Translations under genes and position numbers: made by a program
From: Allobosea sp. UNC402CLCol
GTDB taxonomy: Bacteria; Pseudomonadota; Alphaproteobacteria; Rhizobiales; Beijerinckiaceae
Assembly (NCBI RefSeq): GCF_000745475.1
Contig: NZ_JQJJ01000008.1
Span: 124,001-188,000 of the forward strand
Length of the DNA stretch: 64,000 nt
Reading direction: 5' to 3'
In this document: positions 25,556-35,103 of the stretch, one piece after another
Position numbering within the stretch: the stretch's first letter is position 1
Layout of the letters: each line of letters starts with the position of its first letter
Notes under the pieces: model-generated
Told to the model about the DNA's origin: nothing
Databases searched by the model: none
What the model saw: the letters and a program-made list of their open reading frames with translations, nothing else

Positions 25556-27355
25556 TCAGAATTCCGCCCAGCCATCCGCGCCGCCGCCTGCAAGGCGTCT
25601 GGCGAGAACTACGGCCGGCCGCGCATTCACCGCGACAGGCGCTGCCGAATGGACGAGATGCGGCACGGGCTGCCGACGCTGGCCGTCAAGCTTGAAGGCC
25701 GAGACCATCGTGCTGAGAGCCTCGGTCTCCTGCTGGAGGTCGCGCGCGACCTTCGCGCTCTGGTCGGCCAGCAGCGAGTTCTGCTGGGTCATCTCGTCCA
25801 TATGGGCGACGGTACGGGCCATCTCGTCGATGCCGTTGGCCTGTTCGACCGTCGCCTGCGAGATCTCGTTGACCGTGCTCGCCACCTTGGAGGCCGCATC
25901 GACGATCTCGCGCAGCGTCGCCCCGGCATCCTTGACCAGCCCGACGCCGGCTTGAATCTGTTGCGCAGAATTCGCGATCAACGTCTTGACGCCGTTGGCG
26001 GATTCGCTGCAGCGCGCAGCGAGCGCCCGCACCTCAGTTGCCACCACGGCGAAACCGCGCCCGGCATCGCCCGCACGGGCGGCCTCGACCGCCGCGTTGA
26101 GCGCGAGCAGATTGGTCTGGAAGGCGATCTCGTCGATCATCGAGATGATCTCCGAGATACCGGAGGACGCCTTCTCGATCCGCCCCATCGCATCGACCGC
26201 CTCGGTCACGATCGCGCCGCCGCGCGCCGCGACATCGCTCGCCTCGTTGCCGAGCTGCACGGCCATTTTCGAGTTGCCGGCGCTGTGCTTGACGGAAGCC
26301 GCGAGCTCCTCGGTCGTCGCCGCCGTCTCCTGGAGGCTCGCGGCATTGGCCTCGGTGCGTTCCGCGAGCTGCTGGCTGTCCGAGGTGATCTTGAGCGATG
26401 CGCCGTCGATCCGCACGGAAATGTCGCGCACCGAGCCGATGACCTCGGCAAGCGTGTCCAGCAGGTCGTTGACGCCCGCGCAAAGGGTCGCGACCTCGCC
26501 GCTCTTGCCTTCGAGCGGCACCCGGCCGGTCAGATCTTTCGCCTTCGCGCGGGCGATCGTCTCGGAGGTTTCCTTCACCGCCGCCTCGAGCTGCTTGCCC
26601 TTGAAGGTCGCGGTGATGTCGGTGGCGAATTTCACGACCTTGTAGGGTCGCCCCTGCGCGTCGAGGATCGGGTTGTAGCTCGCCTGGATCCAGACCTCCT
26701 TGCCGCCTTTGCCGATGCGCCGGTACTGGCCGGCATCGTACTCGCCGCGGCCGAGGCGTTCCCAGAACGCCTTGTACGCGCTCGATTCACGCTCGGTCGG
26801 GTCGACGAACATGCGGTGATGCTGCCCGGCGATCTCCGGCAGCGCATAGCCCAGCACGGTCAGGAAGTTCTCGTTGGCGTGCAGGATCTTGCCCGTAAGA
26901 TCGAACGCGATCACGGCTTGCGCCTTGTCGATCGCGGCGCGCTGGCCTTCGAGATCCGCAAGCAGGTTCTTCTGCTCGGTGACGTCATAGGCGTATTTGA
27001 TGACACCGACCGGCTTGCCGCCTGACCCCATGATCGGATTGTAGCTCGCCTGGATCCAGACCTCCTTGCCGCTCTTGCCAACGCGCAGATACTGCCCGCG
27101 CGAGAATTCGCCGCGGCCGAGATCGGCCCAGAACTGCTTGTAGGCCGCGCTGCCGCGCTCCTCCGGCGTCACGAAGAGGCTGTGATGCTGCCCCTTCACC
27201 TCGGCCAGCGAATATCCCATCACGCTGAGGAAGTTTTCGTTGGCATCGAGTACCTTGCCGTCGAGGTCGAACTCGATCACCGCCTGCGAACGATTGATTG
27301 CGGCGATCTGCTCCGCCATGCGGCGATTCGATAGAAGACCGGAAAAGAGCGACAT
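25556..27355 (-). CDS. Soluble methyl-accepting chemotaxis protein with two tandem PAS domains
   Basis: The 599-residue receptor has no transmembrane segment. Two PAS-PAC units (about 20-135 and 142-257) are 122 residues apart in register and share long identical runs such as [13 protein letters not shown] and ANENFL, so they arose by internal duplication. A HAMP-like linker follows (about 260-320). The MCP signalling domain (about 330-560) contains the tip [18 protein letters not shown]. The protein ends G-W-A-E-F, matching the xWxxF pentapeptide that tethers CheR/CheB in other receptors. The PAS domains may bind haem or flavin and sense redox or oxygen; the ligand is unknown. It is not next to other che genes. 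Confidence 0.9.
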   Translation of the reverse strand: MSLFSGLLSNRRMAEQIAAINRSQAVIEFDLDGKVLDANENFLSVMGYSLAEVKGQHHSLFVTPEERGSAAYKQFWADLGRGEFSRGQYLRVGKSGKEVWIQASYNPIMGSGGKPVGVIKYAYDVTEQKNLLADLEGQRAAIDKAQAVIAFDLTGKILHANENFLTVLGYALPEIAGQHHRMFVDPTERESSAYKAFWERLGRGEYDAGQYRRIGKGGKEVWIQASYNPILDAQGRPYKVVKFATDITATFKGKQLEAAVKETSETIARAKAKDLTGRVPLEGKSGEVATLCAGVNDLLDTLAEVIGSVRDISVRIDGASLKITSDSQQLAERTEANAASLQETAATTEELAASVKHSAGNSKMAVQLGNEASDVAARGGAIVTEAVDAMGRIEKASSGISEIISMIDEIAFQTNLLALNAAVEAARAGDAGRGFAVVATEVRALAARCSESANGVKTLIANSAQQIQAGVGLVKDAGATLREIVDAASKVASTVNEISQATVEQANGIDEMARTVAHMDEMTQQNSLLADQSAKVARDLQQETEALSTMVSAFKLDGQRRQPVPHLVHSAAPVAVNARPAVVLARRLAGGGADGWAEF

Positions 27356-27683
27356 CCATACCCCCCGGACAGGCCGCGACGCCTTCCGGTTCGCGGGCCG
27401 TCGTCACGATGAAAGTCAAGGAAAATGCCCGCAGCAGGTCGCAGCCACGGGCACGGCCTGAATTCGCTCCAGCCGCGGTATAGTCATCGCATAAAACGGT
27501 TTACGAATACTTTAAAAGAGAATTATCTTCCCCAAATAACGTCAACATGTACTACAGAGTGAAAGAATAAGTATAATCACTTCTATTCGAGAGCCGCAAA
27601 AGCTCAAATTCGCATTACGTCAGGACGATCAAGTAGCCGGCACAGCATATATGCCCGCATAAGTTGCATACAACGCAACAACC
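27356..27683. other. AT-rich intergenic region upstream of the chemoreceptor gene
   Basis: The region runs from the MCP start to the stop of the CinA-like gene, both on the minus strand. About 27485-27615 is conspicuously AT-rich compared with its surroundings and includes AT-rich words such as TTTAAAAGAG and TATAATCAC. No credible reading frame or RNA fold is seen. It most likely holds the MCP promoter and upstream control sites. I could not settle a -35/-10 pair with good spacing. Confidence 0.5.
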
Positions 27684-28445
27684 TTAGCGAGCACGCTGCC
27701 CGTATTCGCGGATCATCTTTTTCACCTCCGCCATTGCAACCTGGAGTTTCTCCGCATCACGCGACCTCACCACAATGTTGGTGTCCGGCCCCGTTTCGGA
27801 CCAGAACGGATAGGAGCCGATCGAGACGTCGGGATGCGCCTTCGCGACCTCCGCCAGCGGCCCGCCGATATCGCCCTCGCGCAGGCCGGCCTGAACCGTA
27901 TCGGAGAGGATCTTCGTGCCGGTCGTGAGCGTCGGCGCGACGACGTCGAGCATCGCCTGCATGATCGCGGGCACGCCGGCCATCACATAGACGTTGCCGA
28001 TATTGAAGCCCGGCGCCTTCGAGACCGAATTGGCGATCAGCTCCGCACCGGCCGGGATGCGCGTCATCCGCATCCGCGCCTCGTTCAGATCCTCGGCGGC
28101 GAAGCGCTCGCGCATCATCGCGACCGCCCGCGGATCGTAGTCGATCGAGACGCCGAAGGCCGCCGCCACCGCATCGGCGGTGATGTCGTCATGGGTCGGG
28201 CCGATGCCGCCGGTCGTGAAGACATAGGTGTAGCGGACGCGCAGCGCGTTCAGCGCCGCCACGATTTCGTCGGTGACGTCCGGCACCACCCTGACCTCGC
28301 GCAGCTCGATGCCGATATTGGTCAGGTACTCGGCGATATAGCCGATGTTTTTGTCCTTCGTCCGCCCGGACAGGATTTCGTCGCCGATGACGAGGATCGC
28401 CGCCGTCACGATGACGGGCGGCTGGCTGCTTTGGCTTGCGGACAT
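27684..28445 (-). CDS. CinA/MoaB-type molybdopterin-binding domain protein
   Basis: The 253-residue protein corresponds to the N-terminal part of CinA (competence/damage-inducible protein A), with the MoaB/Mog fold signature VIGDEILSGRTKDKNIGYIAEYL and FTTGGIGPTHDDITADAVA. The C-terminal nicotinamide-nucleotide amidase half of full-length CinA is absent. Stand-alone forms are common in Alphaproteobacteria, where a second protein carries the amidase. MPT binding is known for the fold; the stand-alone protein's role is unclear, possibly NMN or ADP-ribose pyrophosphatase-type activity. Confidence 0.85.
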   Translation of the reverse strand: MSASQSSQPPVIVTAAILVIGDEILSGRTKDKNIGYIAEYLTNIGIELREVRVVPDVTDEIVAALNALRVRYTYVFTTGGIGPTHDDITADAVAAAFGVSIDYDPRAVAMMRERFAAEDLNEARMRMTRIPAGAELIANSVSKAPGFNIGNVYVMAGVPAIMQAMLDVVAPTLTTGTKILSDTVQAGLREGDIGGPLAEVAKAHPDVSIGSYPFWSETGPDTNIVVRSRDAEKLQVAMAEVKKMIREYGQRAR

Positions 28446-28540
28446 GACGCGGCTCCTGACCTGAGGGTCAAGAGCTAGGGCGTCGCGAGGCTTTGCTCAA
28501 GCATCCCCGATTGCGCGCCTGCCATGCCGGCCCTGCGTGC

Positions 28541-29392
28541 TCAGGCCGGATCGCGCTCGAACAGCATGTTCATGCGGGTCTGCCGGACCAGCCGGTAGCC
28601 GCTGCGCTTCAGCAGCCCAGCCAGGTCGCTCTGCCAGCGCAGGCGCGAATCCTCGATGATGATGAAACCGGGCCAGAGCGAGGGCGGCGCATCGCGCAGG
28701 AAGGGCTCCAGGATCAGATCCTCCGCCCCTTCCACATCGAGCTTAATCGCATCGATGCGCTCGTAATGCTCGCTTTCGACGAGCGCGAGCAGCGTCGTCG
28801 CCGGCACCTTCACGGGGCTGGCCGTGGTCGAGTTGAGAATGCGTACGCTCGATTCGCCGCGATTGGCCGGGTCGATGAACAGTGTCAGCTCGCCGGGCTT
28901 GTCGGCCAGCGCGCAGGCCACCGCCTTCACCGTGCCGAACGGGTTCTGTGCGATGTTATAGGCGAGGCGGGCGAACACGTCCGGCTGCGGCTCGACCGCC
29001 AGGACGCGGGCGCTGCGCCCGGCGCGGGCGGCGACGAAGAGCGAATAGGCGCCGATATTCGCGCCCACATCGATGAAGGTGAAGCCGTCGCGCAGGCGCG
29101 AGGCCAGCATCTCCAGCTCGATCGGATCGAAATATTGCGGCGTGAACAGCACCCGCTTCTCGCAGATATTGCCGTTCGGATGGAGCCTCATCTTGGCGCC
29201 GAGCGCCTCGATGTCGACCGGCGCACCCTCGAGTGCGCGCAAGCCGATGCTGCGCAGCGCATAGGCGCTCTTCCGGCCGAAAAAATTATCCGGGGCAGCG
29301 CGTGTCCGGGAGATGATGCGCGCTACGAAGGGTTTCGGTGCGAAGGCGCCGAAGGGCTGCTCTTCCGCCGTGCTGGGTTCGATCATGGCCAT
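28541..29392 (-). CDS. FkbM family methyltransferase
   Basis: The roughly 283-residue SAM-dependent methyltransferase has motif I FIDVGANIGAYSLFVAARAG, VEPQPDVFARLAYN, and the FkbM block DAIKLDVEGAEDLILEPFL. Members O-methylate sugars or small molecules, often on surface polysaccharides; this substrate is unknown. A GTG at 29428 and an ATG at 29386 are alternative starts; 29392 is chosen as the first ATG, and ribosome-binding sites are weak at all of them. It is divergent from map. Confidence 0.85.
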   Translation of the reverse strand: MAMIEPSTAEEQPFGAFAPKPFVARIISRTRAAPDNFFGRKSAYALRSIGLRALEGAPVDIEALGAKMRLHPNGNICEKRVLFTPQYFDPIELEMLASRLRDGFTFIDVGANIGAYSLFVAARAGRSARVLAVEPQPDVFARLAYNIAQNPFGTVKAVACALADKPGELTLFIDPANRGESSVRILNSTTASPVKVPATTLLALVESEHYERIDAIKLDVEGAEDLILEPFLRDAPPSLWPGFIIIEDSRLRWQSDLAGLLKRSGYRLVRQTRMNMLFERDPA

Positions 29393-29515
29393 TGCGGCAG
29401 CCTGATACACCGTGCGGCGGCGCAACACCAGCCATTCGGGAGCGCGGATGCCGCTTCCGGCTTGCCTCCGCCGGCAAACGCAATAGATATGGGATCAAGG
29501 AGTTCTCCGCGCGCA

Positions 29516-30340
29516 ATGACATTCGAAGACACCATCGGCCGTTCGCGTTCGCGCGAGCCCGTCATCAAGATCCACGGCCCCGAGGCCTTCGCCGCCATGC
29601 ACAAGGCCGGCCGGCTGACGGCGGCGGGGCTCGACATGCTCGGCGCCTACGTCAAGCCGGGCGTCACGACGCAGCGCCTCGACGACCTCGCTTTCCAGTT
29701 CGCCATGGACAACGGCGCCTATCCGGCGACCTTGTTCTATCGCGGCTACACCAAGTCGATCTGCACCTCGATCAACCATGTCGTCTGCCACGGCATCCCC
29801 GACGACAAGCCGCTGCGCGAGGGCGACGTCCTCAATATCGACTACACGCTGATCGTCGATGGCTGGCACGGAGATTCCAGCCGCATGTACGGCGTCGGCG
29901 AGATCTCGCGAAAGGCCGAAAGGCTGGTCGAGATCACCTATGAAAGCCTACTGCGCGGCATCAAGGCCGTACGTGCCGGCGCCACCACCGGCGATATCGG
30001 CTTCGCCATCCAGCGCTATGCCGAGGGCGAGCGCTGCTCGGTCGTCCGCGACTTCTGCGGCCACGGCATCGGCCAGCTCTTCCACGACGCGCCGAACATC
30101 CTGCACTATGGCAGCCCGGGCGAAGGCATCGAGCTCAAGCCCGGCATGGTCTTCACCATCGAGCCGATGATCAATCTCGGAAAGCCGGGCGTGAAGGTGC
30201 TGTCCGATGGCTGGACGGCGGTGACGCGCGACCGCTCGCTCTCCGCCCAGTTCGAGCATCAGATCGGCGTCACCGAAACGGGTTGCGAGATCTTCACGCT
30301 CTCGCCGGCCGGCCTCGACAATCCGCTCGCCCCGAAATGA
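29516..30340 (+). CDS. map: Type I methionine aminopeptidase
   Basis: The 274-residue enzyme removes initiator methionine from nascent proteins. All metal ligands are visible: D109, D120, H183, E216 and E247, plus substrate-binding H92 in VCHGIP and the block [13 protein letters not shown]. The start ATG at 29516 follows an AAGGAG ribosome-binding site. The frame extends far upstream, but that overlaps the opposite-strand FkbM gene and is not real. The stop overlaps the radC start by four bases (ATGA), so the two are translationally coupled. Confidence 0.96.
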   Translation: MTFEDTIGRSRSREPVIKIHGPEAFAAMHKAGRLTAAGLDMLGAYVKPGVTTQRLDDLAFQFAMDNGAYPATLFYRGYTKSICTSINHVVCHGIPDDKPLREGDVLNIDYTLIVDGWHGDSSRMYGVGEISRKAERLVEITYESLLRGIKAVRAGATTGDIGFAIQRYAEGERCSVVRDFCGHGIGQLFHDAPNILHYGSPGEGIELKPGMVFTIEPMINLGKPGVKVLSDGWTAVTRDRSLSAQFEHQIGVTETGCEIFTLSPAGLDNPLAPK

Positions 30341-31092
30341 GCGTCGGCATCGGCAAGGGATCACGCAAGGCGCCCGCGCCTGCTGCCTTTGCCGAAGCTG
30401 CCGCCTCGCCGCCGACCCCGCATTACCACGGCCATCGCGACCGCCTGCGCGCCCGTTTCCAGGAGGCCGGCGCCGATGCGCTGCCTGATTACGAATTGCT
30501 CGAGCTCTTGCTCTTCCGCTCGATCCCGCAGCGTGACGTCAAGCCGCTCGCCAAGGAGCTGGTCCAGCGCTTCGGCTCCTTCGCCGAGGTGCTCGCTGCA
30601 CCGGCCTCCCGCCTCACCGAGATCAAGGGCGTGGGCGAAGGCGTGGCGCTCGATCTCAAGATCGTCGAAGCCGCGCTGAAGCGCATGGCCAAGGGCGCCG
30701 TCGCCAAGCGCACGGTCCTGTCCTCCTGGTCCTCCGTCCTCGACTATTGCCGCATGGCGATGGCCTTCGCCGAGCGCGAGCAGTTCCGCATCCTCTTCCT
30801 CGACAAGAAGAACGCGCTGATCGCCGACGAGGTGCAGCAGACCGGCACGGTCGATCATACGCCGGTCTATCCGCGCGAGGTGATGCGCCGCGCGCTGGAG
30901 CTCTCGGCCTCGGCCATCATCCTCGTCCATAACCACCCCTCGGGCGACCCGACTCCCTCCGGCGCCGACATGCGGATGACGCGCGAGCTGGTCGATATCG
31001 CCAAGCCGCTCGGCATCGCGATCCACGACCACATCATCGTCGGCCGCGATGGCCATGCGAGCTTCCGCAGCCTGGGGCTGATCGAGGGCTGA
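30337..31092 (+). CDS. radC: RadC family DNA repair/JAB-domain protein
   Basis: The 251-residue protein starts at the ATG overlapping the map stop. Its proline/alanine-rich N-terminus is followed by the RadC UPF0758 region with [21 protein letters not shown], a helix-hairpin-helix-like [17 protein letters not shown], and the C-terminal JAB/MPN metal site [15 protein letters not shown]. The family was named for DNA repair but its biochemical role is unproven. It is the middle gene of map-radC-DUF488. Confidence 0.93.
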   Translation: MSVGIGKGSRKAPAPAAFAEAAASPPTPHYHGHRDRLRARFQEAGADALPDYELLELLLFRSIPQRDVKPLAKELVQRFGSFAEVLAAPASRLTEIKGVGEGVALDLKIVEAALKRMAKGAVAKRTVLSSWSSVLDYCRMAMAFAEREQFRILFLDKKNALIADEVQQTGTVDHTPVYPREVMRRALELSASAIILVHNHPSGDPTPSGADMRMTRELVDIAKPLGIAIHDHIIVGRDGHASFRSLGLIEG

Positions 31093-31106
31093 GCGCGGAG
31101 GCAGCT

Positions 31107-31472
31107 ATGGCGCAATTATCGGTCAAGCGCGTCTACGATCCCCCCTCCCCGGAGGACGGCACCCGCATCCTGGTCGACCGGCTCTGGCCGCGCGGCGTGA
31201 GGAAGGAGCGGATCGATCTTTGGCTCAAGGACATCGCGCCGAGCGATGCCTTGCGGCACGAATTTCACGGTCATCCGGATCAGTGGGAAATCTTCCGCGC
31301 GGCCTATGCGGCCGAGCTTGGCAGCGCCTCGGCACAGGCCGCGCTTGCCATTCTGATGGAGAAGATCGCCGCCGGCCGGGTGACGCTGCTCTATGCCGCC
31401 AGGGACGAGGCCCGCAACAACGCCGAAGCGCTGCGCCTGTGGCTTGTTGGGCATCCTCCGGCGAGCGGCTGA
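31107..31472 (+). CDS. DUF488 family protein
   Basis: The 121-residue protein matches the YeaO-like DUF488 family: KRVYDPPSPEDGTRILVDRLWPRG is the family N-terminal signature, followed by LWLKDIAPSDALRHEF and a C-terminal VTLLYAARDEARNNAEALR block. The function is unknown; structures of relatives suggest nucleotide or small-ligand binding. It begins 14 bases after radC and is probably the last gene of the map operon. Confidence 0.88.
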   Translation: MAQLSVKRVYDPPSPEDGTRILVDRLWPRGVRKERIDLWLKDIAPSDALRHEFHGHPDQWEIFRAAYAAELGSASAQAALAILMEKIAAGRVTLLYAARDEARNNAEALRLWLVGHPPASG

Positions 31473-31637
31473 TCGCGGCTGCGTCTTCCGTAACGGCGGG
31501 TCTTAGACTATTCGCCGAGCCGGCCCGCCCGCGTCTGCCCAAGGAATAGGCATGCTTGCCCCTTTGGCCGGCTTGCCCCCCTCTTCCCGAACGCCTGCGA
31601 ATGCGCATAGGCTGACGAAAATGGGGAAAACGGCCGC

Positions 31638-33053
31638 ATGGTTGCGTTCGATGAAATGACCGGCTCGGGGCAGGAGTTGAGGCCAGCCTATGACGCGCTC
31701 GACCGCTGGCTGAAGGAGGCTCCGGCCGAAACGCTGGCGCTGAGGCGCTCGCAGGCGGAACTCTTCTTCCGGCGCATCGGCATCACCTTCGCGGTCTATG
31801 GCGACGAGGAATCGACCGAGCGCCTGATCCCCTTCGACATCATCCCGCGCGTCCTCACCAAGCCGGAATGGACGAAGCTGGAAGCCGGACTGCGCCAGCG
31901 CGTCACCGCGCTCAACATGTTCCTGGCCGATGTCTACGGGCCCAAGGAATGCCTGAAGGCCGGCATCATCCCGCCCGATCTGGTCTATCGCAACGCCTGC
32001 TACCAGCTCGAAATGGTCGACTTCAAGGTGCCGCACGGCGTCTATTGCCACATCGCCGGCATCGACGTGGTGCGGGTCGATGCAGACACATTCTATGTGC
32101 TCGAGGACAATGCCCGCACGCCGTCGGGCGTCTCCTACATGATGGAAAACCGGGAGGTGATGCTCAGGCTCTTCCCGGAGCTTTTCGCGATGCACCGCGT
32201 CGCCCCCGTCGACAACTACCCGGACCAGCTCCTGGCGACGCTGCGCTCGGTCGCGCCGCGCAGCGCGCCTTCGGACCCGACGATCTGCCTGCTGACGCCC
32301 GGCCAGTACAATTCGGCCTTCTACGAGCACTCCTTCCTCGCCGACAAGCTCGGCGTCGAGCTGGTCGAGGGCTCGGACCTGCTGGTCAAGGACGACGTGG
32401 TCTACATGCGCACCACGCAAGGGCCGAAGCGCGTCGACGTGATCTACCGGCGCATCGACGACGACTTCATCGACCCGCTCGTCTTCCGCGGCGATTCGGT
32501 GCTCGGCGTGCCCGGCATCATCGGCGCCTACAAGGCCGGTAACGTCACCCTGGCCAACGCCGTCGGTACCGGTGTCGCCGACGACAAGGCGGTCTACAGC
32601 TACATGCCTGAAATCGTGAAGTTCTTCACCGGCGAGGAGCCGATCCTGAAGAACGTCCCGACCTTCCGCTGCCGCGAGCCCGAGGCGAACGCCTATGTGC
32701 TCGACAATCTGGAGAAGCTCGTCGTCAAGGAGGTCAACGGCTCGGGTGGCTACGGCATGCTCGTCGGCCCGCACGCCAACAAGGCGCAGATCGAGACCTT
32801 CCGCCGCAAGCTGAAGGCGAGCCCGGAAGGCTTCATCGCCCAGCCGACGCTGGCGCTCTCGACCTGCCCCACCTTCGTCGCCTCGGGCGTGGCGCCGCGC
32901 CATGTCGACCTGCGGCCCTATGTGCTCTCCGGCGCCAACGGCATCTCCTGCGTGCCGGGCGGGCTGACCCGCGTCGCGCTGAAGGAAGGTTCGCTCGTCG
33001 TCAATTCCAGCCAGGGCGGCGGCACCAAGGACACCTGGGTGCTCGACGCATGA
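31638..33053 (+). CDS. Circularly permuted type 2 ATP-grasp protein
   Basis: This 471-residue protein of the DUF404/DUF407 circularly permuted ATP-grasp family is a predicted peptide or amide ligase. Family landmarks are LNMFLADVYGPKECLKAGI, the phosphate/metal region VLEDNARTPSGVSYMMENR, the carboxylate-binding VVKEVNGSGGYGMLVGP and the C-terminal VVNSSQGGGTKDTWVLD. Length is normal for the stand-alone form. It opens a four-gene run (ATP-grasp, alpha-E, transglutaminase-like, Anbu) conserved in many proteobacteria and predicted to make and process a peptide conjugate. The natural substrate is not known. The 73-base gap to the alpha-E gene supports co-transcription. Confidence 0.9.
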   Translation: MVAFDEMTGSGQELRPAYDALDRWLKEAPAETLALRRSQAELFFRRIGITFAVYGDEESTERLIPFDIIPRVLTKPEWTKLEAGLRQRVTALNMFLADVYGPKECLKAGIIPPDLVYRNACYQLEMVDFKVPHGVYCHIAGIDVVRVDADTFYVLEDNARTPSGVSYMMENREVMLRLFPELFAMHRVAPVDNYPDQLLATLRSVAPRSAPSDPTICLLTPGQYNSAFYEHSFLADKLGVELVEGSDLLVKDDVVYMRTTQGPKRVDVIYRRIDDDFIDPLVFRGDSVLGVPGIIGAYKAGNVTLANAVGTGVADDKAVYSYMPEIVKFFTGEEPILKNVPTFRCREPEANAYVLDNLEKLVVKEVNGSGGYGMLVGPHANKAQIETFRRKLKASPEGFIAQPTLALSTCPTFVASGVAPRHVDLRPYVLSGANGISCVPGGLTRVALKEGSLVVNSSQGGGTKDTWVLDA

Positions 33054-33126
33054 CGCGCTCTCCCGATCGCCTCAACGCCCCCTTCCGGATGCTGCCTGCC
33101 TCGCCGCGGAAAGGCCCTCGCTGACC

Positions 33127-34068
33127 ATGCTCTCGCGCACCGCAGACAGCCTCTACTGGGTTTCCCGCTATGTCGAGCGAGCCGAATGCCTCGCCCGCAT
33201 CCTCGATGCGACGACCCGTCTCACCAACCTGCCCTCGACCTATGGCGGCGCCGGCACCGAGTGGCAGAGCGCGGTACTGACCGCCGGCTGCGAGGACACC
33301 TTCGCCCAGGCCTATAGCGAAGCGAACGAACGCAATGTCTGCGACTTCCTGACCTTCAACCCCGACAACCCCTCCTCGATCCGCAACTGCCTCGCCTTGG
33401 CGCGCTCGAACGCGCGGGCGGTGCGCACGGCGCTGACCTCGGAGATGTGGGACGCGCTGAACGGCGCCTGGCTCGAGTTGCAACGCTTCGAGAAGAAGCG
33501 CATGGACCGCGAGGAATTCGCCCGCTTCCTCGACTGGGTGAAGAATGTCTCGCTGGTCTTCGACGGCTCGGCCTACCGCACCATGCTGCGCGACGACGGC
33601 TACTGGTTCTCGCGGCTCGGCGTCTATCTCGAGCGCGCCGACAACACCGCCCGCATCCTCGACGTGAAGTACCACGTCCTCCTGCCGGCCAACGAGCAGA
33701 TCGGCGGCTCGCTCGACTATTTCCAGTGGACCACGGTGCTGCGCGAGGTCTCGGCGCTGACCGCCTATCACTGGGTCTATCGCGAGGCGGTAAAGCCGGT
33801 GCTCATCGCCGATCTGCTGATCCTGAACCGGCGCATGCCGCGCTCTCTCGCCGCCTGCTACGAGAACATCTCGCGCTTCCTCGACTCGCTCGGCGACGCC
33901 TATGGCCGGCAAGGCGCGGCCCAGCGCCAGGCGCGCCGGACTCTGGCGAACCTCAGCAACACGCGCATCGAGAACATCTTCCAGCACGGGCTGCACGAGT
34001 TCATCGAGGACTTCATCACGGAAAACAACGGCCTCGGTAATACGATCGTCGAGCAATACCTGCAGTGA
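33127..34068 (+). CDS. Alpha-E domain protein
   Basis: The 313-residue all-helical alpha-E domain protein begins with the family hallmark MLSRTADSLYWVSRYVERAE. Other conserved blocks are FNPDNPSSIRNCLALARSNAR and YWFSRLGVYLERADNTARIL. The domain is found almost only next to circularly permuted ATP-grasp genes and may be their partner or catalyse a linked step; no activity is proven. Arg and Glu pairs (RYVERAE, LERAD) form the conserved charged face. It is followed by a repeat element, then the transglutaminase-like gene. Confidence 0.9.
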   Translation: MLSRTADSLYWVSRYVERAECLARILDATTRLTNLPSTYGGAGTEWQSAVLTAGCEDTFAQAYSEANERNVCDFLTFNPDNPSSIRNCLALARSNARAVRTALTSEMWDALNGAWLELQRFEKKRMDREEFARFLDWVKNVSLVFDGSAYRTMLRDDGYWFSRLGVYLERADNTARILDVKYHVLLPANEQIGGSLDYFQWTTVLREVSALTAYHWVYREAVKPVLIADLLILNRRMPRSLAACYENISRFLDSLGDAYGRQGAAQRQARRTLANLSNTRIENIFQHGLHEFIEDFITENNGLGNTIVEQYLQ

Positions 34069-34113
34069 CCCGCTCGCCTCGCCGCGAACCGGCAGGTAGA
34101 ACGACAGATATCC

Positions 34114-34216
34114 AGAGCATTTTCGAGCGAAGTGGTCACCGGTTCGCGTGAAGAAAATGCGATAGAACAACGAGATAGACCCTTTCCGCGCTTCAGGGAA
34201 ACGCGGAAAGGGTCTA
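34114..34216. repeat. Hyphomicrobiales-type intergenic repeat with perfect hairpin
   Basis: The first part has GCATTTTC (34117-34124) and GAAAATGC (34153-34160) around GAGCGAAGTGGTCACCGG, a widespread intergenic element in this order. The second part is a perfect 15-bp hairpin, TAGACCCTTTCCGCG (34176-34190) with its complement (34202-34216) and an 11-base loop. It lies inside the ATP-grasp/Anbu gene run, 24 bases before the transglutaminase-like start, and could attenuate or process that mRNA. Confidence 0.7.
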
Positions 34217-34239
34217 AACGCCCGGAACGGCCGAGACCC

Positions 34240-35067
34240 ATGCGGATCAGGATCTCCCACACGATCAGCTACGAATATGCCGAGCCGGCCCGGCATATCG
34301 CCCAGATCCTGCGCCTGACCCCGCGCGACCATGACGGCCAGCACGTCATGTCGTGGCGGATCGAGCCCAGCATCGACGGGCGCCTGCGGGCCTCGCAGGA
34401 TGCGCATGGCAATATCGTTCACACCTTCTACGCCGACGGCCCGATCTCCGCACTCGGGATCAAGGTCGACGGGCTGATCGAAACCGTCGATCTCGCCGGT
34501 GTCATCCGCGGCGGGCTGGAGCGGGTCCCTTGCGACGTCTATCGGCGCGACACCCTTCTGACCGCGCAGGACGATGCGCTGCGCGCCTTCACCGACGAAG
34601 CCACCGCCGGCGCCGGCACGCCGCTCTCGCAGATGCATGCGCTGATGGCCGCGGTCCATGAGCGCATGACCTGCCTCGACGCCAGCGGACACACCGGCGT
34701 TGGCGCACCGGCTGCCTTCGCGGCGGGCGAGGCGATCGCGCAGGATATCGCCCATGTCTTCATGGCCTGCGCGCGCCATCTCGGGCAGCCGGCACGCTAC
34801 GTCTCCGGCTATGTCGCGCGATCGGACGATCTGCCCCTGGGCAGCGGCGCCCATGCCTGGGCCGAGGTCTATCTCGATGGCTATGGCTGGATCGGCTTCG
34901 ACAGCGCCAATGGCCTGTGCCCCATCGACACACATGTGCGTGTCGCGGTAGGGCTGGATTTCGCCGACGCCGCCCCTGTCCGGGGCTCGCGCCAGGGCGG
35001 CGGAGGCGAGAACCTCAACGTTCTCGTCACGGCACAGGAAGCCGGCAGTCGGCAGGTCAATCAATAG
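34240..35067 (+). CDS. Transglutaminase-like protein, catalytic cysteine apparently absent
   Basis: The 275-residue protein has the N-terminal beta domain of bacterial transglutaminase-like proteins (MRIRISHTISYEYAEPA, LRLTPRDHDGQHVMSWRI) and a papain-like core. The family's active block, normally of GVCQD-AHVF type, reads AIAQDIAHVFMACARHLG, so the nucleophile position is Ala167. His205 (GAHAWAEVYL) and Asp221 (GFDSANG) of the triad remain. PARYVSGYV and the C-terminal THVRVAVGLDFADAAPVRG match homologues. It is probably catalytically dead as a cysteine enzyme, or works as a binding protein. It is the third gene of the Anbu cluster. Confidence 0.88.
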   Translation: MRIRISHTISYEYAEPARHIAQILRLTPRDHDGQHVMSWRIEPSIDGRLRASQDAHGNIVHTFYADGPISALGIKVDGLIETVDLAGVIRGGLERVPCDVYRRDTLLTAQDDALRAFTDEATAGAGTPLSQMHALMAAVHERMTCLDASGHTGVGAPAAFAAGEAIAQDIAHVFMACARHLGQPARYVSGYVARSDDLPLGSGAHAWAEVYLDGYGWIGFDSANGLCPIDTHVRVAVGLDFADAAPVRGSRQGGGGENLNVLVTAQEAGSRQVNQ

Positions 35068-35103
35068 CCGTAGCTGGCGGCCGAAACTTAAGCCGGCCAC
35101 GTT

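Noticed and set aside
28493..29515. 340-codon extension upstream of methionine aminopeptidase
   Set aside because: It runs opposite the FkbM gene, and the ATG at 29516 has a good AAGGAG site and the normal Map N-terminus.
33001..35100. 699-codon minus-strand open frame across the alpha-E and transglutaminase-like genes
   Set aside because: It is a shadow frame opposite two strongly recognised proteins, with no ribosome-binding site or domain.
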